DNA of 56,190 bases from Streptomyces huasconensis (GCA_004010275.1 RBWT01000027.1:1-56190), one strand, 5' to 3'. Shown: positions 35,122-44,153, counted from the stretch's first letter. Notes: generated by a model from the letters alone, not told the origin. Numbers and translations: made by a program.

Positions 35122-36395
35122 ATGGACGTCATCTCCGTCATCCGCACCAAGCGTGACCGGGGCGAGCTGAGCGACGAGCAGATCGACTGGGTCATCGACG
35201 CGTACACGCGCGGCGCGGTCGCCGACGAGCAGATGTCGGCCCTGGCGATGGCGATCCTCCTGAACGGCATGAACCGCAAGGAGATCGCCCGCTGGACCGC
35301 CGCGATGATCGCGTCCGGCGAGCGCATGAACTTCTCCTCGCTCTCCCGCCCGACGTCCGACAAGCACTCCACGGGCGGTGTCGGCGACAAGATCACGCTG
35401 CCGCTCGGCCCGCTGGTCGCCGCGTGCGGCGCGGCCGTCCCGCAGCTGTCGGGCCGCGGCCTCGGCCACACCGGCGGCACCCTCGACAAGCTGGAGGCCA
35501 TCCCCGGCTGGCGGGCGCTGCTCTCCAACGAGGAGATGCTGAACGTCCTGGACGGCGTCGGCTCGGTGATCTGCGCGGCGGGCGACGGCCTGGCGCCGGC
35601 CGACAAGAAGCTGTACGCGCTGCGCGACGTGACCGGCACGGTGGAGGCGATCCCGCTGATCGCCTCGTCCATCATGTCGAAGAAGATCGCCGAGGGGACG
35701 GGCTCGCTGGTCCTGGACGTGAAGGTCGGCACCGGCGCCTTCATGAAGAACCTCGACGACGCGCGCGAACTCGCCTCCACGATGGTGGAGTTGGGCACGG
35801 ACAGCGGCGTCCGCACGGTGGCGCTGCTTACGGACATGTCGACGCCGCTGGGCCTGACGGCGGGCAACGCCCTGGAGGTCCGCGAGTCGGTCGAGGTCCT
35901 GGCGGGCGGCGGCCCGGCCGACGTGGTCGAACTGACCCTGGCGCTCGCCCGCGAGATGCACGACGCGGCGCCTGAAGGACGCCGACCCGGCGAAGGCGCT
36001 GGCCGACGGCTCGGCGATGGACGTGTGGCGTCGCATGATCGCGGCGCAGGCGTCACCCGGACGCGAAGCTGCCGGTGGCCCGCGAGCAGCACGTGGTCAC
36101 GGCGCCGTCGTCCGGCGTCCTGACCCGGCTCGACGCGTACGACATCGGCGTCGCCGCCTGGCGCCTGGGCGCGGGCCGCGCCCGCAAGGAGGACGTGGTC
36201 CAGGCGGGCGCGGGCGTCGAACTCCACGCGAAGCCGGGCGACACGGTCGAGGCGGGCGCCCCGCTGCTGACCCTGCACACGGACACGCCGGAGCGGTTCG
36301 CGTACGCCCTGGAGTCGGTGGAGGGCTCGTACGACATCGCTCCCACGGGGACGGACTTCTCGGCGACGCCGATCGTGCTGGACCGGATCGGCTAG
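35122..36395 (+). CDS. deoA: Thymidine phosphorylase (two apparent frameshifts)
   Basis: About 425 residues. MDVISVIRTKRDRGELSDEQ, KHSTGGVGDKITLPLGPLVA (the KxSTGGVGDK phosphate/nucleoside motif), QLSGRGLGHTGGTLDKLEAI and LVLDVKVGTGAFMK identify a pyrimidine nucleoside phosphorylase. The frame shifts near 35970 (LKDADPAKALADGSAMDVWR follows) and again near 36050 (LPVAREQHVVTAPSSGVLTR follows), then runs to TAG 36393-36395. Each shift needs two added bases or one removed. A housekeeping enzyme broken twice in GC runs points to sequence error. GGAAGGA precedes ATG 35122. Confidence 0.85.
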
Positions 36396-36450
36396 GGGCT
36401 CGGGTCAGCGGGGCGGGGCGCCCCTCCGACCGGGGCTTACTCGTACGGGT

Positions 36451-36484
36451 GAACGGGATCGGTGGACCGCCGCCGGTCCCGTTC
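36451..36484. terminator. Hairpin between deoA and the Uma2 gene
   Basis: GAACGGGA pairs with TCCCGTTC (36477-36484), with inner CGG/CCG pairing. No T-run follows. A moderate candidate terminator for deoA. Confidence 0.4.
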
Positions 36485-36525
36485 GGCATGCTGGGATCGG
36501 TGACACACCGATTGAGGAGACCGCC

Positions 36526-37110
36526 ATGAGCGCACTCACCGTCGGCCACGAACCCGGCCAGAACTGGGAAGACCTCCTTCGTTTCCGGGAGGAGGAAGAG
36601 TGGCCCGAGGGCAGCAAGGTGGAGATCATCGAAGGGGTCATCACCGTGTCGCCCAGTCCCTCGAACAACCACAACGAAATTGCTGAGCTGATCCACCGGC
36701 AGTTGGGTGTCATTCCGTTCGCACTCGGCATTTACCACGAGCAGACGATCCTCGTGCCGTCTCGTGGGGGCGCTTACATTCCCGACCTGGTCGTGGCGCC
36801 GCGAGCGGACGTCGTGGGAAAGGGGGAACGGTACATTCCTGCCGCCGCCGCTGAACTTGTCGTCGAGGTTACGTCGCAGTCCAATGCCAGCCATGACCGC
36901 ATCAGCAAGGTCGCGGGTTACGCACTCGGCGGTGTGCCCCTCTACCTCCTTGCCGACCGCTGGGCCCCCGACGGCCCCACCGTCACCCTCTACGGTGAAC
37001 CCCAAGGTGATGTCTACCGTGTGCTGAGCACCTGCAAGTTCGGCGAAGTCATCAAACTCCCTGAGCCCTTCGGCCTGGACCTCGACACGAGCGCCTTCCC
37101 CCAGGACTGA
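36526..37110 (+). CDS. Uma2-family (DUF820) endonuclease-fold protein
   Basis: A 194-residue protein of the Uma2 family, widespread and often multi-copy in Streptomyces. KVEIIEGVITVSPSPSNNHN, YIPDLVVAP (active-site Asp) and ELVVEVTSQSN (E-x-V type) form the PD-(D/E)xK core, and YALGGVPLYLLADRW ends the domain. The biological role of the family is unsettled; nuclease activity is predicted from the fold. GAGGAG lies before ATG 36526. Codon use is slightly less GC-biased than in neighbours. Confidence 0.75.
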   Translation: MSALTVGHEPGQNWEDLLRFREEEEWPEGSKVEIIEGVITVSPSPSNNHNEIAELIHRQLGVIPFALGIYHEQTILVPSRGGAYIPDLVVAPRADVVGKGERYIPAAAAELVVEVTSQSNASHDRISKVAGYALGGVPLYLLADRWAPDGPTVTLYGEPQGDVYRVLSTCKFGEVIKLPEPFGLDLDTSAFPQD

Positions 37111-37144
37111 CACGCACGGCGCCCCGAGCCTCCCGTGATCCGAC

Positions 37145-37169
37145 TTGACCCGTCCCCCGAGGGACGGGT
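37145..37169 (+). promoter_or_regulatory. MerR-type promoter dyad before the MerR-peroxiredoxin gene
   Basis: TTGACC (37145-37150) is followed by ACCCGTCCC-CCGA-GGGACGGGT (37148-37169), a dyad with 9-bp arms filling the spacer region, as in promoters controlled by MerR proteins. The -10 at about 37170-37175 is weak. Autoregulation by the downstream gene is likely. Confidence 0.5.
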
Positions 37170-37199
37170 TCAGCGTTCTGGGCGAACGAGGAGGTGCCC

Positions 37200-38204
37200 A
37201 TGCGTGCGGGTGAGGCGGCCGCGGCTGCCGGTGTGACGATCAAAGCGTTGCGTTACTACGAGGAATGCGGGCTGCTCAGTCCGGGCCGTGCCGCCAACGG
37301 ATACCGCGACTACAGCGCGGAGGACGTCCGGCTGGCGGAGGAGATCCGCGGCCTCGGGGCGCTCGGCCTCACGCCCTCGGAGACGCGGCCGTTCCTGGCC
37401 TGCCTGCGGGCCGGTCACGAGACGGGCGATCACTGCGCGGAGTCCCTGGCCGCCTACCAGCAGAAGATCGAGGCCCTCGACCTCCTCATCGACCGGCTGG
37501 CCGCCGGCCGGGGCCGGTTGATCCGCCGCCGGGACGCGGCGGCCCGGCGTGGTTTCCCCCCTGTCGCCCAGAGCCCGATGAAGGAGCCCGACGAGATGCT
37601 GCCCCGGACCGATTCCCTCCCGCAGGCCGACCCGCTGCCCTCCGGCCTGCCCGCCCCCGTGGACGACGGCGGCGCCGCCCACCTGCCCGGCCGTACGCTC
37701 CCCCCGCTGTCGTTCACCGGCACGGACGGCGGCGACATCCGCCTGGACGCCGTCTCCGAAGGCCGCTGGGTGCTGTTCTGCTATCCGCTGACCGGGGACC
37801 CGGCGGCCGACATCCCCGAGGGCTGGAACGAGATACCCGGCGCCCGCGGCTGCAGCCAGGAGGCGTGCGGCTTCCGCGACAACCTGGCCGCGCTGCGGGC
37901 CGATGGCGTCGACCGGGTCCTCGCCCTGTCCTCGGACCGGGCCGACTACCAGCAGGCGCTCGTGGACCGGCTGCACCTGCCCTACCCGATGCTCTCCGAC
38001 CCCGGGCTCACGCTCGCGGACGCGCTGCGGCTCCCGACGTTCGAAGCCGACGGGCAGCGGCTCTACCGGCGCCTGACCCTCGTCCTGCGCGGCGCCACCA
38101 TCGAGCACGTCTTCTATCCCGTCTTCCCGCCGGACACCCACGCCGACGAGGTGGCGCAGTGGTTCCGCGACCACCGGGACCACCGGGACCACCGCGACGC
38201 CTGA
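37200..38204 (+). CDS. MerR regulator fused to a peroxiredoxin
   Basis: 334 residues in one open frame. Residues 1-70 are a MerR HTH (MRAGEAAAAAGVTIKALRYY then EECGLLSPGRAANGYRDYSA), 75-115 a dimerisation helix. After a Pro-rich linker, residues 155-325 are a peroxiredoxin: WVLFCYPLTGD, IPGARGCSQEACGFRDNLAA (two Cys), LALSSDRADYQQ, YPMLSDPGLTLADALRLPTF and HVFYPVFPPDTHADEV. Peroxide could change DNA binding directly. ATG 37596, nine bases after AAGGAG (37581-37586), may also give the peroxiredoxin alone. The C-terminus repeats HRD four times. AGGAGG precedes ATG 37200. Confidence 0.85.
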   Translation: MRAGEAAAAAGVTIKALRYYEECGLLSPGRAANGYRDYSAEDVRLAEEIRGLGALGLTPSETRPFLACLRAGHETGDHCAESLAAYQQKIEALDLLIDRLAAGRGRLIRRRDAAARRGFPPVAQSPMKEPDEMLPRTDSLPQADPLPSGLPAPVDDGGAAHLPGRTLPPLSFTGTDGGDIRLDAVSEGRWVLFCYPLTGDPAADIPEGWNEIPGARGCSQEACGFRDNLAALRADGVDRVLALSSDRADYQQALVDRLHLPYPMLSDPGLTLADALRLPTFEADGQRLYRRLTLVLRGATIEHVFYPVFPPDTHADEVAQWFRDHRDHRDHRDA

Positions 38205-38287
38205 CCGGCGAAGGAGGGGGAGCGCCTCGCGGGTGCGCAAGCCGCGGCCGCAGGAGGCCGCTTCCTGAGAGGCCGCCTCCTGAACCG

Positions 38288-38689
38288 ATGAGTTCCGCCC
38301 GCTCCGTGAGTCAACCTTGCGTGGCTGACTCCGAAGCGAACCTCATCATCATCGAGGGCCCCCTGCGCGCGGGCGACGTCCCGCAGCTGTGCGCGCGGGT
38401 CGCGGCCGCCCGCCACGGGCCCGGCCACGACGTGATCTGTGACGTCGGCGCCGTCACCACCGCCGACCTCACGACCGTCGACGCCGTCGCCCGGCTGCAC
38501 CTCGCCGCCCGCAGGGCCGGGGGCCGCATCCGGCTGAGGAATCCCACCCCCGCCCTGCTGGCGCTGCTCGGCCTCGTCGGCCTGACCGAACTTCTCGGTC
38601 TAGTCGTCGAGATGGAGGGGCACCCCGAACAGCGGGAACCACCGCTGGGTGTCGAGGAAGCAGTGGAAGCCGGCGATGCGCCCCTGTGA
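38288..38689 (+). CDS. STAS-domain protein (anti-sigma-factor antagonist-like)
   Basis: A 133-residue protein. EANLIIIEGPLRAGDVPQLC, HDVICDVGAVTTADLTTVDA and ARLHLAARRAGGRIRLRNPT give the STAS alternating strand-helix pattern; the usual phosphorylatable Ser of DLTTVDA is replaced by Thr-Thr. The tail HPEQREPPLGVEEAVE resembles that of other Streptomyces STAS proteins. Its last 90 bases are antisense to the 3' end of the sigma factor gene. The start is ATG 38288. Confidence 0.75.
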   Translation: MSSARSVSQPCVADSEANLIIIEGPLRAGDVPQLCARVAAARHGPGHDVICDVGAVTTADLTTVDAVARLHLAARRAGGRIRLRNPTPALLALLGLVGLTELLGLVVEMEGHPEQREPPLGVEEAVEAGDAPL

Positions 38690-39583
38690 GATCTCGATGA
38701 CCTGGATCGACCAGGGCATGAAGCCGCCGTTGTCGGGATCGGGCTTGTACTGGGCGAAGCCCGGCGTGCCGTTCACGTCCACCGGCAGGAGGCGGCCGTT
38801 GGCGCAGGCCGCGCCCATCGTGGACATGAAGCCCGTGATGTCCACCGTGCCGCGCAGCCACAGGTCGAACGGCGGCATCGTCATGACGGCGTCCTCGGCG
38901 AGCAGCGCCGTGAGCGCGGCCATGTCATACCCCTCGAAGGCGGCGACATAGCGCTCCAGGAGCTTCTGCTGCTCCTCGTCGAGCGGATCGGAGACGGCCG
39001 TGTCGTCCTCCGGGCGCTCGGCGAGGGTGGCGCGGGCCCGCTGGAGCGCGCTGTTCACCGAGGCCACCGAGGTGTCGATCAGCTCGGCGACCTCGCTGGC
39101 CTTCCAGGCGAGCACCTCGCGCAGGATCAGCACCGCACGCTGCTTGGGCGGCAGGTTCTGCAGGGCGGCGACGAACGCCAGGCGCACCGACTCCTTGGCG
39201 ACGGCGGCCTCCGCGGGGTCGCTCGGGGAGGGCAGCACGCGGGCGTCCGGCATCGGCTCCAGCCAGGTGTTGTCCGGGCGGGGGGTCAGCGCCGCCTGCG
39301 CCAGCGGGGCGGCGGCGGTCAGGTCCATGGGGCGGGCGCGGCGGTTGCCGGCGTTCAGCATGTCCAGGCAGACGTTCGTCGCGATGCGGTAGAGCCAGGA
39401 GCGGACGCTGGAGCGGCCCTCGAACTTCTCGAAGCTGCGCCAGGCCCGCACCATCGTGTCCTGCACGGCGTCCTCGGCCTCGAAGGCCGAACCCAGCATC
39501 CGATAGCAGTACCCGGTCAGCTCGACCCGGTGCTTCTCCAGCGTGACGTCCAGATCGGTCGTCGTCCCTGCGATGTCGCTCAT
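38600..39583 (-). CDS. ECF RNA polymerase sigma factor, SigG-like, with SnoaL-type C-terminus
   Basis: A 327-residue sigma factor. Region 2 is LTGYCYRMLGSAFEAEDAVQ DT, with RSWLYRIATNVCLDML; region 4 is LPPKQRAVLILREVLAWKAS then SVASVNSALQRARATL. A SnoaL-like domain (residues 210-325) ends WFPLFGVPLHLDD. This arrangement matches the SigG/TIGR02960 group, in which the C-terminal domain tunes activity in place of an anti-sigma factor. No anti-sigma gene is adjacent, but the overlapping STAS gene is suggestive. ATG 39583 is the conserved start (MSDIAGTTTDLDVTLEKHR). Confidence 0.85.
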   Translation of the reverse strand: MSDIAGTTTDLDVTLEKHRVELTGYCYRMLGSAFEAEDAVQDTMVRAWRSFEKFEGRSSVRSWLYRIATNVCLDMLNAGNRRARPMDLTAAAPLAQAALTPRPDNTWLEPMPDARVLPSPSDPAEAAVAKESVRLAFVAALQNLPPKQRAVLILREVLAWKASEVAELIDTSVASVNSALQRARATLAERPEDDTAVSDPLDEEQQKLLERYVAAFEGYDMAALTALLAEDAVMTMPPFDLWLRGTVDITGFMSTMGAACANGRLLPVDVNGTPGFAQYKPDPDNGGFMPWSIQVIEISQGRIAGFHCFLDTQRWFPLFGVPLHLDD

Positions 39584-39717
39584 CCCCACCCACCCCTGCG
39601 GCTTCCGAGAAGGGCCCGACAGTGAGGCCCGACACATCGGAAGCTACCGCAGCCCACTGACAACGGCCCCCGGAGTGGGAAAACCCGCAGGTGAAATCGG
39701 TCGGAGCCCGCTGCGGA

Positions 39718-41004
39718 TCAGCAGGAACGGGCCACGAGCCCGCGCCGCCGCTCCACCCGCGCCGCGTGCGAACCCCACACCGTGACCGACACGACGCCGA
39801 GCACCGCGATAGCCCGAGCCCCACCGTCCCGGCCCAGCCGCCCGCGTGGAAGGCGACCGCGCCGAGCGCGCCGCCCGCGCTGGAGCCCAGGTAGTACGCC
39901 GACTGGTAGAGGGCCGAGGCCTGCGCCCGCCCGGTCGTGGCCGTCCGGCTCACCGACGACGACGCCAACCGCGTGCCCCGCGAAGAACCCGGCGGTGATC
40001 AGCACGAGCCCCAGCAGGACCAGGGCCAGCGAGGCCGACAGGGACAGGAGCAGCCCGCCCGCCGTCGTGCCCACCGCCAGGTACAGCGCCCCGCGCCGCC
40101 CGAGCCGGGCCACCAGTTTCCCGGCCGCCGCCGAGGAGACCGTACCGACGAGGTAGACGAGGAAGATGGAGCCGATGACGCCCTGGGGCAGCGAGAACGG
40201 GGCCTCGGTGAGCCGGTAGCCGATCACCGTGTAGACCGCGCCGAAGACGGTCATGAACAGCGCGCCGATCGCGTACAGCCGGCACAGCAGCGGGTCCGAC
40301 AGATGCGTACGGACCGTCCGCGCCAGCGCCCTGGGGTTCAGCGAACCCGGCGTGAAGTGCCGCGGCGCGGGCAGCAGCGCGCGGAAGGCGACCGCGCACA
40401 GCACCGCGACCACGCCCACGACGGCCAGCGCCGCGCGCCAGCCCCAGGCCTGCGCGACCCAGCCCGTGATGATGCGGCCGCTCATGCCGCCGATGGAGTT
40501 GCCCGCCACGAACATGCCGATCGCGCCGACCAGGGCCTTGGGCCGCACCTCCTCGGCGAGGAACGCCATGGCGGACGCCGGAAGCCCCGCGAGGGCCGCG
40601 CCCTGCACGGCGCGCAGCGCGATGAGGACCTCCACCGAGGGCGCGAACGGCACGAGGAGCCCGACCGCCACCGCGACACCCAGGGACGCCGTCATCATCG
40701 CGCGCCGCCCGAAGCGCTCGCTGAGCGCGCTCAGCGGAAGGACGAAGAGAGCCAGTGCGCCCGTCGCCGCCGAGACCGTCCAGCTCGCTGTGCTCGCGCT
40801 CGCGCCGAAGTCGGCGGAGACCAGCGGCAGCAGGGCCTGCGTGGAGTAGAGCAGGGCGAAGGTGGCGACGCCCGCGAGGAAGAGCGCGAAGCTCATCCTG
40901 CGGTAGCCGGCACCGCCCGGGGTCAGACGGGAATCGGCGGCAGGGGACGACGAGGAGAGGGCGGCCGCGTGGGTGGCGGACGCCCCGCTACTGGCAGGAG
41001 GCAT
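39718..41004 (-). CDS. MFS transporter (two apparent frameshifts)
   Basis: About 428 residues, 12 membrane segments. FALFLAGVATFALLYSTQAL, LSERFGRRAMMTASLGVAV and AVQGAALAGLPASAMAFLAE identify an AraJ/YnfM-type MFS protein. The frame holds to FFAGHAV; after one extra G at 39965/39966 it continues as SVSRTATTGRAQASALYQSA, and after one missing G near 39807 as AVLGVVSVTVWGSHAARVER to the TGA at 39718. TACGTT six bases before ATG 41004 suggests a leaderless start. It is divergent from a LysR gene that probably controls it. Confidence 0.8.
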   Translation of the reverse strand: MPPASSGASATHAAALSSSSPAADSRLTPGGAGYRRMSFALFLAGVATFALLYSTQALLPLVSADFGASASTASWTVSAATGALALFVLPLSALSERFGRRAMMTASLGVAVAVGLLVPFAPSVEVLIALRAVQGAALAGLPASAMAFLAEEVRPKALVGAIGMFVAGNSIGGMSGRIITGWVAQAWGWRAALAVVGVVAVLCAVAFRALLPAPRHFTPGSLNPRALARTVRTHLSDPLLCRLYAIGALFMTVFGAVYTVIGYRLTEAPFSLPQGVIGSIFLVYLVGTVSSAAAGKLVARLGRRGALYLAVGTTAGGLLLSLSASLALVLLGLVLITAGFFAGHAVGVVVGEPDGHDRAGAGLGPLPVGVLPGLQRGRRARRGRLPRGRLGRDGGARAIAVLGVVSVTVWGSHAARVERRRGLVARSC

Positions 41005-41027
41005 GCCACGAACGTACGGCCGGTTTT

Positions 41028-41059
41028 TTGATGCGTCCAATGCATGGAAACGCCATAAT
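41028..41059 (+). promoter_or_regulatory. lysR promoter with LysR box
   Basis: TTGATG (41028-41033) and CATAAT (41054-41059) with a 20-base spacer that holds TCCA-ATGCA-TGGA (41036-41048), a T-N11-A dyad typical of LysR binding. The start codon follows the -10 by seven bases, so the mRNA is probably leaderless. The divergent MFS promoter is just to the left. Confidence 0.6.
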
Positions 41060-41066
41060 CGTTCCC

Positions 41067-42026
41067 ATGCAGCATCAGCAGAGGTCACAGCCGCGCCTGT
41101 CACACAACAGTGACGTGGAGGACATCGTGACGCTGCTCGCGCCTCGCCTCGCGTACTTCGCGGGAGTCGCCCGCACCGAGCACGTCACGCGTGCCGCCCA
41201 GGAGATGCAGGTCCCGCAGTCGACGCTCTCCCGCGCACTTGTACGGCTCGAACGGGACCTCGGCGTCGACCTGTTCGCCCGCCGCGGCCGCACCGTCTCG
41301 CTCACCCCGGCCGGCCGTACCTTCCTCGCCTCGGTCGAGCGGGCGCTCGGCGAGGTGGAGCGCGCCGCCGAGTCCGTGCGCGCCGACGCCGACCCGGCCT
41401 CCGGCAAGGTCGCCTTCGGCTTCCTGCACACCATGGGCTCCGAGACCGTGCCCGGCCTGATCCGCGCCTTCCGCGCCGACCACCCGAGGGTGCGCTTCAG
41501 CCTCGTACAGAACTACGGCGAGGCGATGCTGGAGCGGCTGCGCGCGGGGGAGCTGGACCTCTGTCTCACCTCACCCGTGCCGGACGCCCCCGACCTCGTC
41601 GCCCGGCGTCTCGACGAACAGCGCCTGCGCCTGGTGGTGCCCGACGACCACCGCCTCGCCTCCCGCAAGCGTGTCCGCCTCGCCGAGGCCGCCGACGAGG
41701 CCTTCGTGACCCTCGAGCCCGGCTACGGCCTGCGCCGCATCACCGACGACCTCTGCCAGGAGGCGGGCTTCAAGCCCCGCGTGGCCTTCGAGGGCGAGGA
41801 GGCGGAGACCCTGCGCGGCCTCGTCGCGGCGGGGCTGGGCGTGGCCCTCCTGCCGCCGCCCGCCGTGCCCCGCCCGGGCGTCGTGGAGCTGACGGTCACG
41901 GGCCAGCGGGCGGTCCGGGAGATCGGCGTGGCCTGGCTGGCGGAGCGCCCTGACACCCCGCCGGTGGCCGCGTTCAAGGAGTTCCTGCTGAGCAGGAAGG
42001 GAAAGCTGTTGCAGCAGTCGACGTGA
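41067..42026 (+). CDS. LysR-family transcriptional regulator
   Basis: A 319-residue LTTR: LAYFAGVARTEHVTRAAQEM then QVPQSTLSRALVRLERDLGV form the HTH (residues 27-66), LFARRGRTVSLTPAGR ends the wing, and residues 95-310 are a substrate-binding-like effector domain (VAFGFLHTMGSETVPGLIRA, GLVAAGLGVALLP). It is divergent from the MFS exporter, the usual regulator-target pairing. No ligand can be read from sequence. Confidence 0.88.
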   Translation: MQHQQRSQPRLSHNSDVEDIVTLLAPRLAYFAGVARTEHVTRAAQEMQVPQSTLSRALVRLERDLGVDLFARRGRTVSLTPAGRTFLASVERALGEVERAAESVRADADPASGKVAFGFLHTMGSETVPGLIRAFRADHPRVRFSLVQNYGEAMLERLRAGELDLCLTSPVPDAPDLVARRLDEQRLRLVVPDDHRLASRKRVRLAEAADEAFVTLEPGYGLRRITDDLCQEAGFKPRVAFEGEEAETLRGLVAAGLGVALLPPPAVPRPGVVELTVTGQRAVREIGVAWLAERPDTPPVAAFKEFLLSRKGKLLQQST

Positions 42027-42041
42027 AGCGGACCTGTCAAC

Positions 42042-42104
42042 CTCACCGGCCACCCTCACCGGCGGACCCCACCGGCGTGACCCCGCCGGCACGACCTCAC
42101 CGGC
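42042..42104. repeat. Cluster of CTCACCGGC repeats
   Basis: CTCACCGGC occurs at 42042-42050 and 42055-42063, with a variant CCCACCGGC near 42068 and another exact copy near 42096, in the gap after lysR and running into the 3' end of the hydrolase gene. Probably slippage-derived. Confidence 0.4.
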
Positions 42105-42849
42105 GCAGCGACCGCCCGAAGCCGGAGGCCAGCGGCATGCGCAGCCCCAGCGGCGGCGGCGCCGCCAGCGCGTCCTCCAGGGGCCGGGCGAAGTCCGTCC
42201 CGAAGAGCGTGCCCCGCACGAAGTCCGAGGCCAGCGCCTGCACTTCGGCCTGGTGCTGGTGGAGCCGGTGGCCGTCGGAGTGCACCTCGAACCGGCACAC
42301 GTCGCGGTTGGCCTTCTTCGCGCGCTCCGCGAAGCGGAACGACAGCTCCGGGTCGGTCCGCTCGTCGTTCGTGCCGTGCACGATCAGGACCCGCCGCCCC
42401 GCGAGCTGCTTCACCGGCTCGGGCGGCGCCGCCACGTCCTCCTCGGGCAGCCAAGGGGCGATCGCGAGGATGGAGTCGACGGCCGGGTGCCCGCCCGCGC
42501 GCAGCGCCGCCCGGCCGCCCATGTCCACGCCGGCCAGGCAGACCGGGACGTCACCATAGAGACGTACGACCTCGTCCACCGCCCAGACCGTGTCCTCGGC
42601 CAGCTGCGCCTGCGCGCCGTTCCAGCCCCGGCAGCGGTAGCGCACGACGTGTGTGGCGAGGCCCGCCGCGTGTCCGTCCCGGGCCAGCCGGCGCCCGAGC
42701 GCCCGCACGGCACCTGCCGCCAGCGGCGACGGCCTGCGTATGGATGTCTCGCAGCCGCCGGGCAGCAGCAGGACCACGCCGCCCACCGCCGACGGTGCCG
42801 TGCCGATCACGCGCCCGAGCCCAGGGCCTGTCGTCCCTTGCTGTGCCAT
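42097..42849 (-). CDS. Alpha/beta-hydrolase-fold protein with Asp at the nucleophile elbow
   Basis: A 250-residue alpha/beta hydrolase. VGGVVLLLPGGCETSIRRPS is the oxyanion region, CLAGVDMGGRAALRAGG the nucleophile elbow (GxDxG rather than GxSxG), RRVLIVHGTNDERTDPELSF the acid loop and VHSDGHRLHQH the catalytic His region. Asp nucleophiles occur in dehalogenases and epoxide hydrolases, but the rest looks like a dienelactone-hydrolase/acyl-peptidase type. The reaction is unknown. CACTGT six bases before ATG 42849 hints at a leaderless start. Confidence 0.7.
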   Translation of the reverse strand: MAQQGTTGPGLGRVIGTAPSAVGGVVLLLPGGCETSIRRPSPLAAGAVRALGRRLARDGHAAGLATHVVRYRCRGWNGAQAQLAEDTVWAVDEVVRLYGDVPVCLAGVDMGGRAALRAGGHPAVDSILAIAPWLPEEDVAAPPEPVKQLAGRRVLIVHGTNDERTDPELSFRFAERAKKANRDVCRFEVHSDGHRLHQHQAEVQALASDFVRGTLFGTDFARPLEDALAAPPPLGLRMPLASGFGRSLRR

Positions 42850-42922
42850 GACAGAACAGTGTCAGAAGCGTCGGTGTACGCCACCCGTCCGCAGGGTCAC
42901 TGTTACGTATCGACCAGTGAGT

Positions 42923-42945
42923 TCTACGCGCGTAGGCGTTAGAGT
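42923..42945 (+). promoter_or_regulatory. Nucleoside-regulon operator and promoter of add
   Basis: TCTACGCGCGTAGG at 42923-42936 contains the perfect 12-bp palindrome CTACGCGCGTAG (42924-42935), followed by TAGAGT (42940-42945) as -10. ATG 42952 is six bases later, so the message is probably leaderless. The operator would fill the -35/-10 spacer. Confidence 0.72.
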
Positions 42946-42951
42946 GCCGCA

Positions 42952-44121
42952 ATGACGAGCCAGACCAGCACGGGCGGCCACACGGACCGCGACACGCCCA
43001 GCGCCGAACAGATCCGCCGCGCCCCCAAGGTGCTCCTCCACGACCACCTCGACGGCGGCCTGCGCCCCGGCACGGTCGTCGACCTCGCCCGCGAGTGCGG
43101 CTACGAAGGCCTGCCCGAGACCGACGCCGACAAGCTCGGCATCTGGTTCCGCGAGGCGGCCGACTCCGGCTCCCTGGAGCGCTACCTGGAGACCTTCGCC
43201 CACACCTGCGCGGTGATGCAGACGAAGGACGCCCTCAAGCGCGTCGCCGCCGAGTGCGCCGAGGACCTCGCCGAGGACGGCGTCGTCTACGCCGAGATCC
43301 GCTACGCCCCCGAGCAGCACCTGGAGGCCGGACTCACCCTCGAAGAGGTCGTCGAGGCGGTCAACGACGGCTTCCGCGAGGGCGAGCGCCGCGCGAAGGC
43401 GAACGGCCACCGCATCCGCGTCGGCGCCCTGCTCACCGCCATGCGGCACGCCGCCCGCGCCCTGGAGATCGCCGAACTCGCCAACCGCTACCGCGATCAC
43501 GGCGTCGTCGGCTTCGACATCGCGGGCGCCGAGGCGGGCTTCCCTCCCACCCGCCACCTCGACGCCTTCGAGTTCCTCAAGCGCGAGAACAACCACTTCA
43601 CGATCCACGCGGGCGAGGCGTTCGGCCTGCCGTCGATCTGGCAGGCCCTCCAGTGGTGCGGCGCCGACCGCCTCGGCCACGGCGTGCGGATCATCGACGA
43701 CATCGAGATCGCCGAGGACGGCAGCGTCACGCTGGGCCGCCTCGCGTCGTACGTACGCGACAAGCGCATCCCGCTGGAGATGTGCCCCAGCTCCAACCTC
43801 CAGACGGGCGCGGCCACCTCCTACGCCGAGCACCCGATCGGGCTGCTGCGCAAGCTGCACTTCCGCGCCACGGTGAACACCGACAACCGTCTGATGTCGG
43901 GCACCAGCATGAGCCGCGAGTTCGAGCACCTGGTCGGCACGTTCGGCTACACGCTCGATGACATGCAGTGGTTCACAGTCAATGCGATGAAATCAGCGTT
44001 CATTCCTTTCGATGAACGCCTTGCCATGATCAACGACGTCATCAAGCCCGGCTACGCCGAGCTGAAGTCCGAGTGGCTGTTCCGCCAGACCGTCTCCACC
44101 AGCGCTTCCGCCGGCAACTGA
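42952..44121 (+). CDS. add: Adenosine deaminase
   Basis: A 389-residue TIM-barrel zinc deaminase: [20 protein letters not shown] holds HxHx[20 protein letters not shown] the HAGE catalytic Glu, RLGHGVRI a zinc His, [13 protein letters not shown] and [20 protein letters not shown] the Asp metal ligand (TDNR in place of TDDP). It converts adenosine and deoxyadenosine to inosines. The regulon operator directly before it ties it to BMP uptake, deoA and deoC. Confidence 0.92.
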   Translation: MTSQTSTGGHTDRDTPSAEQIRRAPKVLLHDHLDGGLRPGTVVDLARECGYEGLPETDADKLGIWFREAADSGSLERYLETFAHTCAVMQTKDALKRVAAECAEDLAEDGVVYAEIRYAPEQHLEAGLTLEEVVEAVNDGFREGERRAKANGHRIRVGALLTAMRHAARALEIAELANRYRDHGVVGFDIAGAEAGFPPTRHLDAFEFLKRENNHFTIHAGEAFGLPSIWQALQWCGADRLGHGVRIIDDIEIAEDGSVTLGRLASYVRDKRIPLEMCPSSNLQTGAATSYAEHPIGLLRKLHFRATVNTDNRLMSGTSMSREFEHLVGTFGYTLDDMQWFTVNAMKSAFIPFDERLAMINDVIKPGYAELKSEWLFRQTVSTSASAGN

Positions 44122-44153
44122 CGGGCGACACCGCGTCTTCGTACGACGCCTCG

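Noticed and set aside
36017..36529. Apparent 170-residue gene after deoA
   Set aside because: Its first residues are the middle of thymidine phosphorylase in a shifted frame; the remainder is Arg/Gly-rich non-coding frame.
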